Part shown: positions 8,875 through 15,098 of the stretch, piece by piece
Layout of the letters: the number at the start of each line of letters is the position of its first letter
How positions within the stretch are numbered: position 1 is the stretch's first letter
NCBI GenBank assembly: GCA_014360945.1
Contig: JACIWM010000015.1
Location: 1 to 20,381, forward strand
Direction: 5' to 3'
Source: Candidatus Bipolaricaulota bacterium
GTDB lineage: Bacteria; Bipolaricaulota; Bipolaricaulia; Bipolaricaulales; Bipolaricaulaceae
DNA: 20,381 nucleotides
Notes under the pieces: generated by a model
Database searches by the model: none
The model's input: the letters and a program-made list of their open reading frames with translations, nothing else
Told to the model about the DNA's origin: nothing
Translations under genes and position numbers: made by a program

Positions 8875-8965
8875 TGGTGCCGGGGGTGGGATTTGAACCC
8901 ACACGGGGAGTGGATACCCCACTGGATCCTGAGTCCAGCGCGTCTGCCAGTTCCGCCACCCCGGC
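8875..8965 (-). tRNA. tRNA-Leu (anticodon CAG)
   Basis: The minus strand folds as a class II tRNA. Acceptor strand GCCGGGG (8965-8959) pairs with CCCCGGC (8885-8879), with discriminator A and encoded CCA (8877-8875). The anticodon arm is CTGGA-CTCAGGA-TCCAG with CAG at plus-strand 8929-8931, reading CUG. The long variable arm has a GGGG/CCCC stem, as leucine tRNAs require. The T arm is GTGGG-TTCAAAT-CCCAC. gatA begins 3 nt beyond the CCA, so the two are probably cotranscribed. Confidence 0.97.
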
Positions 8966-8975
8966 GATCCTATGC

Positions 8976-9004
8976 ATTCTACCAAGATTTGACGCCCGAC
9001 CCAA
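8976..9004 (-). promoter_or_regulatory. putative promoter of the tRNA-Leu/gatA operon
   Basis: On the minus strand, TTGGGT (9004-8999), a 17-nt spacer and TAGAAT (8981-8976) precede the tRNA by 10 bp. The -10 box is good and the -35 box is weak (TTG only). It interleaves with the divergent promoter for the Crp/Fnr gene, so the two may compete for polymerase. Confidence 0.55.
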
Positions 9005-9018
9005 GTTCAAGGTAGACT
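8989..9018 (+). promoter_or_regulatory. putative promoter of the Crp/Fnr-type regulator gene
   Basis: TTGACG (8989-8994), an 18-nt spacer and TAGACT (9013-9018) lie upstream of the regulator. Transcription would start near 9025, giving a leader of about 12 nt. It overlaps the opposite-strand tRNA/gatA promoter. Confidence 0.6.
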
Positions 9019-9036
9019 CCTTCCCGGTGACAGGAA

Positions 9037-9711
9037 ATGGTTGAACTCAAGGACTTCCGGGTGTTCAAGGATCTAAAGCCCGAGGAGCTCCAAAAGCTTG
9101 AGGCATTGGTGCGCAAGATCGATTACGGAGAGGAAGAGCTGATTTTCATGGAGGGCGCGCCGGCTTTCGGTTTTTATTTGGTGTTTAAAGGTGCCATCAA
9201 GCTTGTGAAGCGCAGCGCCAAAGGGAAATCCCAAATTTTGAAAATTGTTGGGCCGGGCGGGCTCTTGGGCGAAACCACGCTGTTCGATAAAGGCCTGCAT
9301 AATGCCTACGCCAAAACCCTTGTCCCCTCTACGGTAGGATTCATCGAGCGCGGCGATTTCTTCTTTTTTCTCGAGCACCACCCCAAGGTGATCTTCCGTT
9401 TCTTCGAGTACCTTTCCGTTGAGCTCAAGGCCTTCCAGAATAAGCTTGCCGAGCGTTCCTATGCCTCCAGCAAGGAAAGGTTGGCGCGGCTCATCCTCGC
9501 CCTGGACCGGTTGGGCTTGGAGCTTTCGCGGGCGGAGCTCGCGGAGATGGCCGGGGTTTCCTCTAAAACCGCCATTCGCACCCTGAGCGAGCTGGAATCC
9601 CGGGGCATCATCAGCGTGGACAACCGACGCATCAACGTGCTCAAGGAGGACTACCTTCGGCGGCTGGCTGAGCCTTTCTCCTTGGAGATCGACAAGGCCA
9701 TCATCATCTGA
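9037..9711 (+). CDS. Crp/Fnr-family transcriptional regulator
   Basis: The protein has 224 residues. An N-terminal cyclic-nucleotide-binding-type beta barrel (about 15-115, with ...GPGGLLGETTLFDKG...) is followed by a long dimerisation helix. A C-terminal winged helix (about 155-215) carries the helix-turn-helix LSRAELAEMAGVSSKTAIRTLSELESRGII. The Arg-Ser pair that contacts cAMP in E. coli CRP (after GELGLF) is His-Asn here, and the protein has no cysteine. A CRP-like cAMP response and an FNR-type Fe-S cluster are therefore both unlikely; another ligand or a ligand-free mode is possible. The ATG at 9037 has AGGA only about 1-2 nt upstream, a poor RBS. It is followed 53 bp later by a histidine kinase gene and may belong to the same signalling group. 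Confidence 0.9.
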   Translation: MVELKDFRVFKDLKPEELQKLEALVRKIDYGEEELIFMEGAPAFGFYLVFKGAIKLVKRSAKGKSQILKIVGPGGLLGETTLFDKGLHNAYAKTLVPSTVGFIERGDFFFFLEHHPKVIFRFFEYLSVELKAFQNKLAERSYASSKERLARLILALDRLGLELSRAELAEMAGVSSKTAIRTLSELESRGIISVDNRRINVLKEDYLRRLAEPFSLEIDKAIII

Positions 9712-9726
9712 GCGTTACCTCTGTCC

Positions 9727-9755
9727 TTGGCAGCGCGGGAGAACCACGGTAGAAC
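9727..9755 (+). promoter_or_regulatory. putative promoter of the histidine kinase gene
   Basis: TTGGCA (9727-9732), a 17-nt spacer and TAGAAC (9750-9755) lie in the 53-bp gap. The predicted start is about 9762, only 2-3 nt before the kinase ATG at 9765, and there is no Shine-Dalgarno. The transcript would be nearly leaderless. The -35 neighbourhood resembles that at 12060-12075. Confidence 0.5.
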
Positions 9756-9764
9756 AAGACAGCC

Positions 9765-11585
9765 ATGAGGCACGTGCGTGGGGCCCGCGGTCTTTTGGTG
9801 TTTGGATTATTTCTTGTGTGTGCATTGCTCCTTTGGGGGTTGGGCCTAGCCTTTGATCCGTTTCTTTTGATGCTCATCACCGGGGCTTGGGTGGCTGTTT
9901 CCGTTTCTCTTGTGCATTGGCCGTGGGCAGCGGTGGCGCCGGTGGCGGCCTTGGCCCTGGCCGCTCCGGCCCTTCGTGCTCAGCCCCTGCCTGTTTTCCT
10001 TTCCGAGGCCTTCCTTTTGGGCGGGATCACTTTGGTTCTGGGAGGGGCCACGTTTGTCGTGCGCCGCCAGTCCGCGCGCCGTCGGGAACACCGCCAAGTG
10101 GAGCTTTCCTACGGTCTCGAGGTATTTGAGAACTCCTTGAACATTCTGCACGTGATCGACCGCGAGGGGAACGTGCTTCGCCGAAACCGCCGCTCCTTTG
10201 AGCTTTTGGGTTGGCCCCACCGCAAGACCCTGCACATTACGGAATACGTGCACCCTGAGGATCTTGACCATTTCCGAATCGACCTGGAACGCCTGTTTGA
10301 GCGGGGGGAGCTCCGCGACCTTCGCTTGCGCTTTCTCAAGGAGGACCGGGGGTTCATCAGCGTGGAAGCTCAGGCTCGGCGAATCACCGGAAAGCTTGCG
10401 GTCTTTGAGGCTCGGGATCTCTCGGAAATTCAGCAGCTTAAAAAGGAGCTGGCAGAGGAGAGGGTGCGCTATCGGCACCTCATCGAACACGGGATAGACG
10501 CCCTGGACGTGGGCGTGATCCTTGTCGATGGCAAAGGTCAGGTCCTTTGGGCCAATAAAGCGTTGGGTAAGTTCTTTGGGCTCGACCGGGAGGAATGGAT
10601 CGGTAATCCCGCCCTGCGCCTTTTGGAGCGCATCAGCATGGCTTTGGAGGACGGGGAGGACTTTTTCGCCGCTGTCAAGGAAGCCTACCATGGAGGCGGG
10701 GAAATCGCGGGTTTCTCGGTGCAGGTGCGGCCGGGAAGAGGTCGGGAGGAACGGGTCCTGCAATACTTCAGCGTGCCGTTGCAGACGTCCCGTGGTCGGG
10801 AAGGACGGGTGGACTACTTTGCTGACGTGACCGCTCTGAAAAAGCTCGAGGCCGAGCTCCGCCACCAAAAGGAGCTTTTGGAGGAAGCCAACGAGCGCCT
10901 CCGCACTTTCAACGCCGCGGTCTCTCACGATCTGCGCACTCCCGCCCGAGCGGCCTTGGGGTACATCCAGCTTGTGTTGTCCCAGCACAACGGGGCCATT
11001 CCCGAGGAGATCCGGCGGGATCTGGAGTCCGCCAAAGGGAGGCTGGAGAGAATCGACCGGATGCTGGAGGATCTTTCTCGCTACTCCAAGATGCGCCTTG
11101 ATCCAACACAATTTGAGCCTATTGACCTCAACAAGCTTTTGGAGGATGTGCGAGAGGATTTGGACTTGACTCTTTCCAAGGCGGAGATTCGCCTCGCCCC
11201 TGATCTTCCGCAAGTCTACGGCCGGCCGAGCCTGATCGGGGAGCTTTTTGCTAACCTCATCCACAACGCCGTGAAGTTCAACGACAAGCCCAATCCGGTG
11301 GTGGAAGTGGGATGGAAGCCCCATCGCGGGGACACTTACCTCTTTTGGGTGCGGGACAATGGTCCTGGCATTCCCTCCGAGTATCTGGAAAAGATCTTTC
11401 GGCTGTTTGAGCAATTGGATCGGACGAAGGAGGGGACCGGTGCGGGTTTGGCCATCTGTCGCCGCATCGTGGAGGAACATGGCGGCCGGATTTGGGCGGA
11501 GTCCCAGCTCGGGCAGGGCACGACCTTCTATTTCACCCTGCCCAAGCCGCCGCTGAGAAAAGGGGTGGAGAGCGATGCCCGTTGA
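9765..11585 (+). CDS. Membrane-bound PAS-PAS sensor histidine kinase
   Basis: The protein has 606 residues. Four hydrophobic segments at about 9-28, 33-51, 53-71 and 78-98 form a compact membrane anchor with almost no periplasmic domain, so sensing may be membrane-embedded or intracellular. Two PAS domains follow (about 113-222 and 238-352), joined to a coiled coil (353-385). The HisKA domain holds phospho-acceptor His388 in SHDLRTPARAALGY. The HATPase domain shows the N box (NLIHNAVKFN, 497-506), DNGPGIP (531-537) and GTGAGLAI (557-564). The F box is RLFEQL. The kinase half resembles phytochrome-type kinases paired with Rcp1-like single-domain regulators, which fits the next gene. Its last 11 bp overlap that gene's proposed start, so the two are probably translated together. 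The signal is unknown. Confidence 0.92.
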   Translation: MRHVRGARGLLVFGLFLVCALLLWGLGLAFDPFLLMLITGAWVAVSVSLVHWPWAAVAPVAALALAAPALRAQPLPVFLSEAFLLGGITLVLGGATFVVRRQSARRREHRQVELSYGLEVFENSLNILHVIDREGNVLRRNRRSFELLGWPHRKTLHITEYVHPEDLDHFRIDLERLFERGELRDLRLRFLKEDRGFISVEAQARRITGKLAVFEARDLSEIQQLKKELAEERVRYRHLIEHGIDALDVGVILVDGKGQVLWANKALGKFFGLDREEWIGNPALRLLERISMALEDGEDFFAAVKEAYHGGGEIAGFSVQVRPGRGREERVLQYFSVPLQTSRGREGRVDYFADVTALKKLEAELRHQKELLEEANERLRTFNAAVSHDLRTPARAALGYIQLVLSQHNGAIPEEIRRDLESAKGRLERIDRMLEDLSRYSKMRLDPTQFEPIDLNKLLEDVREDLDLTLSKAEIRLAPDLPQVYGRPSLIGELFANLIHNAVKFNDKPNPVVEVGWKPHRGDTYLFWVRDNGPGIPSEYLEKIFRLFEQLDRTKEGTGAGLAICRRIVEEHGGRIWAESQLGQGTTFYFTLPKPPLRKGVESDAR

Positions 11586-12015
11586 ACGGCGAATGACGAT
11601 TTTGGTGGTGGAGGATGATCCCTACCACTACGAACTCATCGAGCGCTCCGTGCGCGGTCTGGAGAAGGCCAACGTGCGCTACGATCTTTTTTGGGCCAAG
11701 GATGGGGAAGAGGCCCTCGATTTCCTGTTCCGCCGCAAAAATTATGCCCATGCTCCCAGGCCAAACCTTGTCCTTTTGGACCTGAGGCTGCCCAAAAAGA
11801 GCGGCCTTGAAGTCCTGGAGGAGATAAAAAAGGACGAAAAACTGCGGAAGATCCCGGTGGTGGTGCTGACTGTGTCCACCGATGAGGAGGACATGGTGCG
11901 GGCCTATGATTCCGGCGCCGCCGGGTTCCTGCAAAAACCGGCCTCGCCCGAGGAGTTCGATCGGCTTTTGACCACGGTTTGGGAGTATTGGCGGATCGCG
12001 AAGCTCCCCGACTAG
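11575..12015 (+). CDS. Single-domain response regulator (Rcp1-like receiver)
   Basis: The protein is 146 residues and consists only of a receiver domain. Acid pocket residues are Asp14-Asp15 (VVEDDP), the phospho-acceptor is Asp69 (LVLLDLRLP), and Thr99 and Lys121 (FLQKPA) complete the active site. The insertion between the first helix and the aspartate (FRRKNYAHAPRPN) is typical of Rcp1-type regulators that partner phytochrome-like kinases. With no output domain it must act by protein contact or phospho-relay. The start at 11575 has GGTGGAG 4 nt upstream and overlaps the kinase stop. A second ATG at 11593 (MTILVVEDD) is a possible alternative with a weaker RBS. Confidence 0.92.
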   Translation: MPVERRMTILVVEDDPYHYELIERSVRGLEKANVRYDLFWAKDGEEALDFLFRRKNYAHAPRPNLVLLDLRLPKKSGLEVLEEIKKDEKLRKIPVVVLTVSTDEEDMVRAYDSGAAGFLQKPASPEEFDRLLTTVWEYWRIAKLPD

Positions 12016-12029
12016 TGTCCTCCTTTTTG

Positions 12030-12050
12030 GGCCCAAAGGTTTCTTGGGCC
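12030..12050 (+). terminator. hairpin after the response regulator
   Basis: GGCCCAA (12030-12036) and TTGGGCC (12044-12050) form a perfect 7-bp stem with a 7-nt loop, 15 bp after the stop codon. The following sequence is T-rich (ATTCTTGTCTTT) but has no compact T tract, so termination would be partial at best. Confidence 0.4.
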
Positions 12051-12064
12051 GCGGATTCTTGTCT

Positions 12065-12093
12065 TTGGCAGCCCGCCCGGCTCGGATTAGGTT
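12065..12093 (+). promoter_or_regulatory. promoter-like pair upstream of the structured intergenic region
   Basis: TTGGCA (12065-12070), a 17-nt spacer and TAGGTT (12088-12093). The -10 box keeps only the key T1, A2 and T6 positions. The stretch 12060-12075 matches 14 of 16 bases upstream of the histidine kinase (9722-9737), including the same TTGGCA, which raises the chance that both are real promoter or operator sites. Predicted start is near 12100. Confidence 0.35.
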
Positions 12094-12099
12094 GAGAGT

Positions 12100-12266
12100 G
12101 GAACGCGGCGTGCCGGGCGTGGTGCCGGCCTAACGGGGTTTCCAGCCCCACCTTCCGGACGATCCCGTCCGGCGGGCAGGTTGCCGTTCGATTCGGCAAG
12201 GCACGCCCCATGACCCCCTCCTGGCCTCCTTCCTCCTCGCCGGGGGAGGGGAAAATCCCCTCCCCC
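12100..12266 (+). ncRNA. candidate structured RNA in the 323-bp gene-free interval
   Basis: No coding frame is supportable between 12016 and 12338, but base-pairing is dense. GGCGTGCC (12107-12114) pairs with GGCACGCC (12200-12207) as an 8-bp closing helix. Inside lie GGGG/CCCC (12135-12138, 12146-12149), a perfect 7-bp CCGGACG/CGTCCGG with an ATCC loop (12155-12172), and TTGCCG/CGGCAA (12181-12199) stacked directly on the closing helix. An 11-bp perfect hairpin (12242-12266) follows. An alternative pairing GCCCGCC (12071-12077) with GGCGGGC (12171-12177) would compete with it. I do not recognise an Rfam family: it lacks the tell-tale motifs of SRP RNA, RNase P RNA, tmRNA, or TPP, FMN and cobalamin riboswitches. 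GC-rich DNA forms hairpins easily, so confidence is limited. Confidence 0.35.
12242..12266 (+). terminator. perfect 11-bp inverted repeat without T tract
   Basis: GGGGGAGGGGA (12242-12252) and TCCCCTCCCCC (12256-12266) are exact complements around an AAA loop. CTCCTCGCC occurs on both sides as a direct repeat. No T run follows, so it may be a mRNA-end or bidirectional stem rather than a classical intrinsic terminator. It lies 15 bp before the -35 box of the next promoter and would insulate it from upstream transcription. Confidence 0.45.
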
Positions 12267-12280
12267 TCCTCGCCTCACTC

Positions 12281-12310
12281 TTGACGCATACCAAGCCCAT
12301 TCGGTACTAT
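12281..12310 (+). promoter_or_regulatory. promoter of the BMP-type ABC transporter operon
   Basis: TTGACG (12281-12286), an 18-nt spacer and TACTAT (12305-12310). The leader of about 22 nt contains AAGGAGGG (12327-12334) 4 nt before the ATG at 12339. The layout is conventional and rules out the in-frame ATG at 12309, which lies inside the -10 box. Confidence 0.7.
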
Positions 12311-12338
12311 GGCTAAATCTTCGGGCAAGGAGGGAAGC

Positions 12339-13496
12339 ATGAGGCGTCTGGGGTTTGTGCTTTTGGCGGCGGTGTTGTTGACTTTGCCCGCTTTGGCGGG
12401 CCGGGTGGCCCTCATCCTCGACGTGGGTGGCCGCGGCGACCTTTCCTTCAACGACATGGGCTTCAAGGGAACCGAGGAAGCTTGCGCCGACTTCGGCTGG
12501 GAGATGGTGGAAATCCAGTCCGCAACCTCCGCCGACTATCTCCCCAACATCCGCAACGCCGCGCGCACCGGAAAATTTGACCTCATCATCTGTGTTGGCT
12601 TTCTCCTCGCTGATGCCCTGAACGAGGTGGCTCCGGAATTTCCCAACCAGAAATTTGCCATCATCGACGCGGTTGTTTCCCATCCCAACGTTCTTTCCAT
12701 CGTATTCGAGGAGCAGGAGGGTTCGGCATTGGTGGGGGCATTGGCCGGGATGCTTGCCGCGGAGTACGGCTACCCCTACGTAGGCGTGGTCCTCGGGATC
12801 GAGATTCCCGTGCTTTATCACTTTGAGGGCGGCTACCGGTTCGGCATCGACTGGGGCCTCAAGAAGTACGAGGAAGTCACGGGAAAGAAGGCGGATGTGG
12901 GGCTCCTTTGGGTTTATACCGGGACCTTCTCGGACATCGCTAAAGGCAAGGCCGCGGCGGAGGCCCAGCTCGAGCAAGGCGCGGTGGCCGTGTACAACGT
13001 GGCCGGCCCGCTAGGCATCGGGATCCTCGAGGCGGTGACGGAGAAACTGGCCAAAGAGGGTCGGGAGGCTGGGCCACCGTTCATGATCGGCGTGGACGCG
13101 AACCAGGACTGGATGGGCGACGGGAATAAGGTCGTGGCCTCCATGATGAAGCGGGTGGACGTGGGCTGCTACACGGCGATCAAAATGGTCCACGAGGGCA
13201 CGTTCCAAGGCGGTGTCCTCTCCTTGGGCCTCAAGAATAAAGGCGTGGGAATCAGCCGGTACCAGGACCTTTTGGACTTCATCGAGTTTGGCATCAAGGC
13301 CGGAGCCATCACCGAGGCGGACCGGGAGAGGATTGTCGAGAACTGGCAGGCCATGCGCGCCGCCATTCCCGGGTGGATCTGGGAGGCCGTGGATGAGCTA
13401 GAGGCCAAGATCCTTTCCGGCGAGATCGTCGTGCCCAAGCCCGAAACGCGAGAGGAGATGCTGGCGGTGCGGGCCCAGTACCCGCTTACCCGCTGA
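12339..13496 (+). CDS. BMP/PnrA-family substrate-binding protein of an ABC importer
   Basis: The protein has 385 residues. Signal peptide 1-20 (MRRLGFVLLAAVLLTLPALA, cut after A-L-A) has no lipobox Cys, so it should be a soluble periplasmic protein. Most characterised relatives in Gram-positives and spirochaetes are lipoproteins. The mature part starts with the family hallmark ILDVGGRGDLSFND and later has MIGVDANQDW, the ribose/base contact region of PnrA-like proteins. Relatives bind purine nucleosides (PnrA) or riboflavin (RfuA). Nucleoside is the first guess here because the downstream genes match nucleoside importers, but this is inference. It is the first gene of the operon, with its own promoter and a strong Shine-Dalgarno. 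A terminator-like hairpin separates it from the ATPase gene. Confidence 0.9.
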   Translation: MRRLGFVLLAAVLLTLPALAGRVALILDVGGRGDLSFNDMGFKGTEEACADFGWEMVEIQSATSADYLPNIRNAARTGKFDLIICVGFLLADALNEVAPEFPNQKFAIIDAVVSHPNVLSIVFEEQEGSALVGALAGMLAAEYGYPYVGVVLGIEIPVLYHFEGGYRFGIDWGLKKYEEVTGKKADVGLLWVYTGTFSDIAKGKAAAEAQLEQGAVAVYNVAGPLGIGILEAVTEKLAKEGREAGPPFMIGVDANQDWMGDGNKVVASMMKRVDVGCYTAIKMVHEGTFQGGVLSLGLKNKGVGISRYQDLLDFIEFGIKAGAITEADRERIVENWQAMRAAIPGWIWEAVDELEAKILSGEIVVPKPETREEMLAVRAQYPLTR

Positions 13497-13507
13497 GACT
13501 CTTGACG

Positions 13508-13541
13508 GAGGGCCTGGGGATAGCCTCAGGCCCTCTATTTC
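13508..13541 (+). terminator. attenuating terminator between binding protein and ATPase genes
   Basis: GAGGGCCTGGGG (13508-13519) pairs with CCTCAGGCCCTC (13524-13535) through 12 bp including one G-U, around an ATAG tetraloop, followed by TATTTC. It lies in the 54-bp gap, 12 bp after the binding-protein stop. Partial termination or 3'-end protection here would give more binding protein than transporter. Confidence 0.7.
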
Positions 13542-13550
13542 TCTAATTCC

Positions 13551-15098
13551 GTGGCGGAATTTTTTCTGCGTGCTGAGCGCCTGACCAAGATCTATCCCGA
13601 CGGGACGGTGGCCCTTCGGGAGGTGGACCTCACCGTCCATCCCGGGGAAATCCTTGGCCTTCTCGGCGAAAACGGGGCGGGAAAAACCACACTTACCAAA
13701 ATCCTCTCCGGATTGCTTCCGCCCACCTCCGGCCGCCTTCTCACCCCAAAAGGACCGATCCGTTTCCATTCCCCAAAGGATGCGCTGGCATTGGGAATCG
13801 GCATGGTCCACCAACATTTCGCCCTTGTGGACACCTTCACCGCCGTGGAAAACGTGGCCCTCGGCTTGGGAAAACTGAGTTTTTCCGAGCTTCGCGCGCG
13901 GCTTAAGAAGCTGATGGAGGACACAGGGCTTCACGTTCCCCTTGATGTTCCCGTGGAGAAGCTCGCTGTCGGGGAAAGGCAACGCGTGGAGATCCTCAAA
14001 ATCCTCATGCGGGAGGTGCGGCTCCTCATCCTCGATGAACCCACAAGCGTTCTCACCCCGGTGGAGACTGCTGAACTTTTCAAGTTCCTCCGCAACCTTC
14101 GGGACCGAGGCACCGCGGTGATCTTCATCACCCACAAGCTCAAGGAGGCCTTGGCCATAACGGACCGCATCGTGGTGTTGCGGCGGGGGAGGGTGGCGGG
14201 CGAGGCAAAAACCAGCGAGGTGAGCGCTAGTGAACTGGCGCGGCTTATGGTGGGCGCGGAGGTGGGGCTCAGCCGCCGGGCGCTGGAACTTTCCTGGGAA
14301 GGAATAGAACGGGAAGAGGAAGGAACGGCGTGCCAAGGAGAGCCGAGCCTCGTGGTGGAAAACCTCCGGGTTCGTTCGGATACCGGCGGACTCGCCGTGC
14401 GCGGTGTTTCCTTCGCCGTCTATCCCGGGGAGATCTTCGGGATCGCCGGCGTGGAAGGAAATGGACAGACGGAGCTGGTGGAGGCCATCTGTGGGCTTCG
14501 CCGCCCGGAATCCGGGGAGATTCGCCTTTTGGGCCGCAACGTGACCGGTCTTCCTCCCACCGCCCTGTATCGGCGTGGCTTGGCCCACATCCCAGAGGAT
14601 CGCTGGAAGTACGGGCTTATCCTCTCTTTCACCGTTGCGGAAAACTCCATTTTGGGAAGGCAAAGGGAGAATGCTTTTCAGCGCGCCGGTTTTCTGCGGG
14701 CCTGGGCCATGCGCGCGCATGCCGCAAAACTTGTGGAGAAGTTTGGAATTCAAACGGCAGGCATTTCCGCACCGACAAAAAGTCTCTCCGGCGGAAACCA
14801 GCAAAAACTCATTGCCGCGCGGGAGCTTTCTAAAGAGCCGCAGGTGATCGTGGCCGCCCAGCCCACCCGCGGTCTGGACATCGGAGCCGCTCAGTTCATC
14901 CGCGACCTTCTTCGACAATTGCGCAAAGAGGGCCGGGCGGTTCTTCTGGTCTCAGCGGATCTGGACGAGGTTCTGGCCCTTTCCGACCGCGTGGCTTTCA
15001 TGTATGAGGGGACCATCGTGGGTGAGGCGCGGCCGGCGGAGCTGACCCCGGAGAAGATCGGACTCCTCATGGGCGGGGTAAAGGTGGGAAGTGAATGA
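13551..15098 (+). CDS. Double ABC ATPase of the BMP-type (nucleoside-like) importer
   Basis: The protein has 515 residues with two ATP-binding cassettes in one chain, as in sugar and nucleoside importers. Cassette 1 (about 5-240) has Walker A GENGAGKT (39-46), the family's altered signature LAVGERQR, and Walker B LLILDEPTSVLTP. Cassette 2 (about 260-505) has a degenerate P-loop GVEGNGQTE lacking the Lys, a normal SLSGGNQQK signature, and IVAAQPTRGLD in the Walker B position, where the catalytic Glu is replaced. This asymmetric pattern is normal for the family, so only one site should hydrolyse well. The start is GTG 13551 and has no Shine-Dalgarno; it lies 15 nt after the hairpin. The stop overlaps the permease ATG as ATGA. 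Confidence 0.93.
   Translation: MAEFFLRAERLTKIYPDGTVALREVDLTVHPGEILGLLGENGAGKTTLTKILSGLLPPTSGRLLTPKGPIRFHSPKDALALGIGMVHQHFALVDTFTAVENVALGLGKLSFSELRARLKKLMEDTGLHVPLDVPVEKLAVGERQRVEILKILMREVRLLILDEPTSVLTPVETAELFKFLRNLRDRGTAVIFITHKLKEALAITDRIVVLRRGRVAGEAKTSEVSASELARLMVGAEVGLSRRALELSWEGIEREEEGTACQGEPSLVVENLRVRSDTGGLAVRGVSFAVYPGEIFGIAGVEGNGQTELVEAICGLRRPESGEIRLLGRNVTGLPPTALYRRGLAHIPEDRWKYGLILSFTVAENSILGRQRENAFQRAGFLRAWAMRAHAAKLVEKFGIQTAGISAPTKSLSGGNQQKLIAARELSKEPQVIVAAQPTRGLDIGAAQFIRDLLRQLRKEGRAVLLVSADLDEVLALSDRVAFMYEGTIVGEARPAELTPEKIGLLMGGVKVGSE

Noticed and set aside
8872..8985. N-terminal extension of gatA to a GTG/ATG-like start at 8985
   Set aside because: The extension translates the tRNA-Leu gene; the GTG at 8871 matches the known N-terminus of the family.
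9846..11480. 544-codon open frame antisense to the histidine kinase gene
   Set aside because: It is the mirror of a GC-rich gene with clear kinase motifs; the translation is rich in Pro, Gly, His and Gln, shows no recognisable domain and has no RBS.
12309..12338. ATG at 12309 as start of the BMP-type binding protein
   Set aside because: It lies within the -10 box and would place ten polar residues before the signal peptide; the ATG at 12339 has a strong Shine-Dalgarno.
13398..14918. 506-codon open frame antisense to the ABC ATPase gene
   Set aside because: The sense strand has complete Walker and signature motifs; the antisense translation has no domain features and its length is explained by codon bias.
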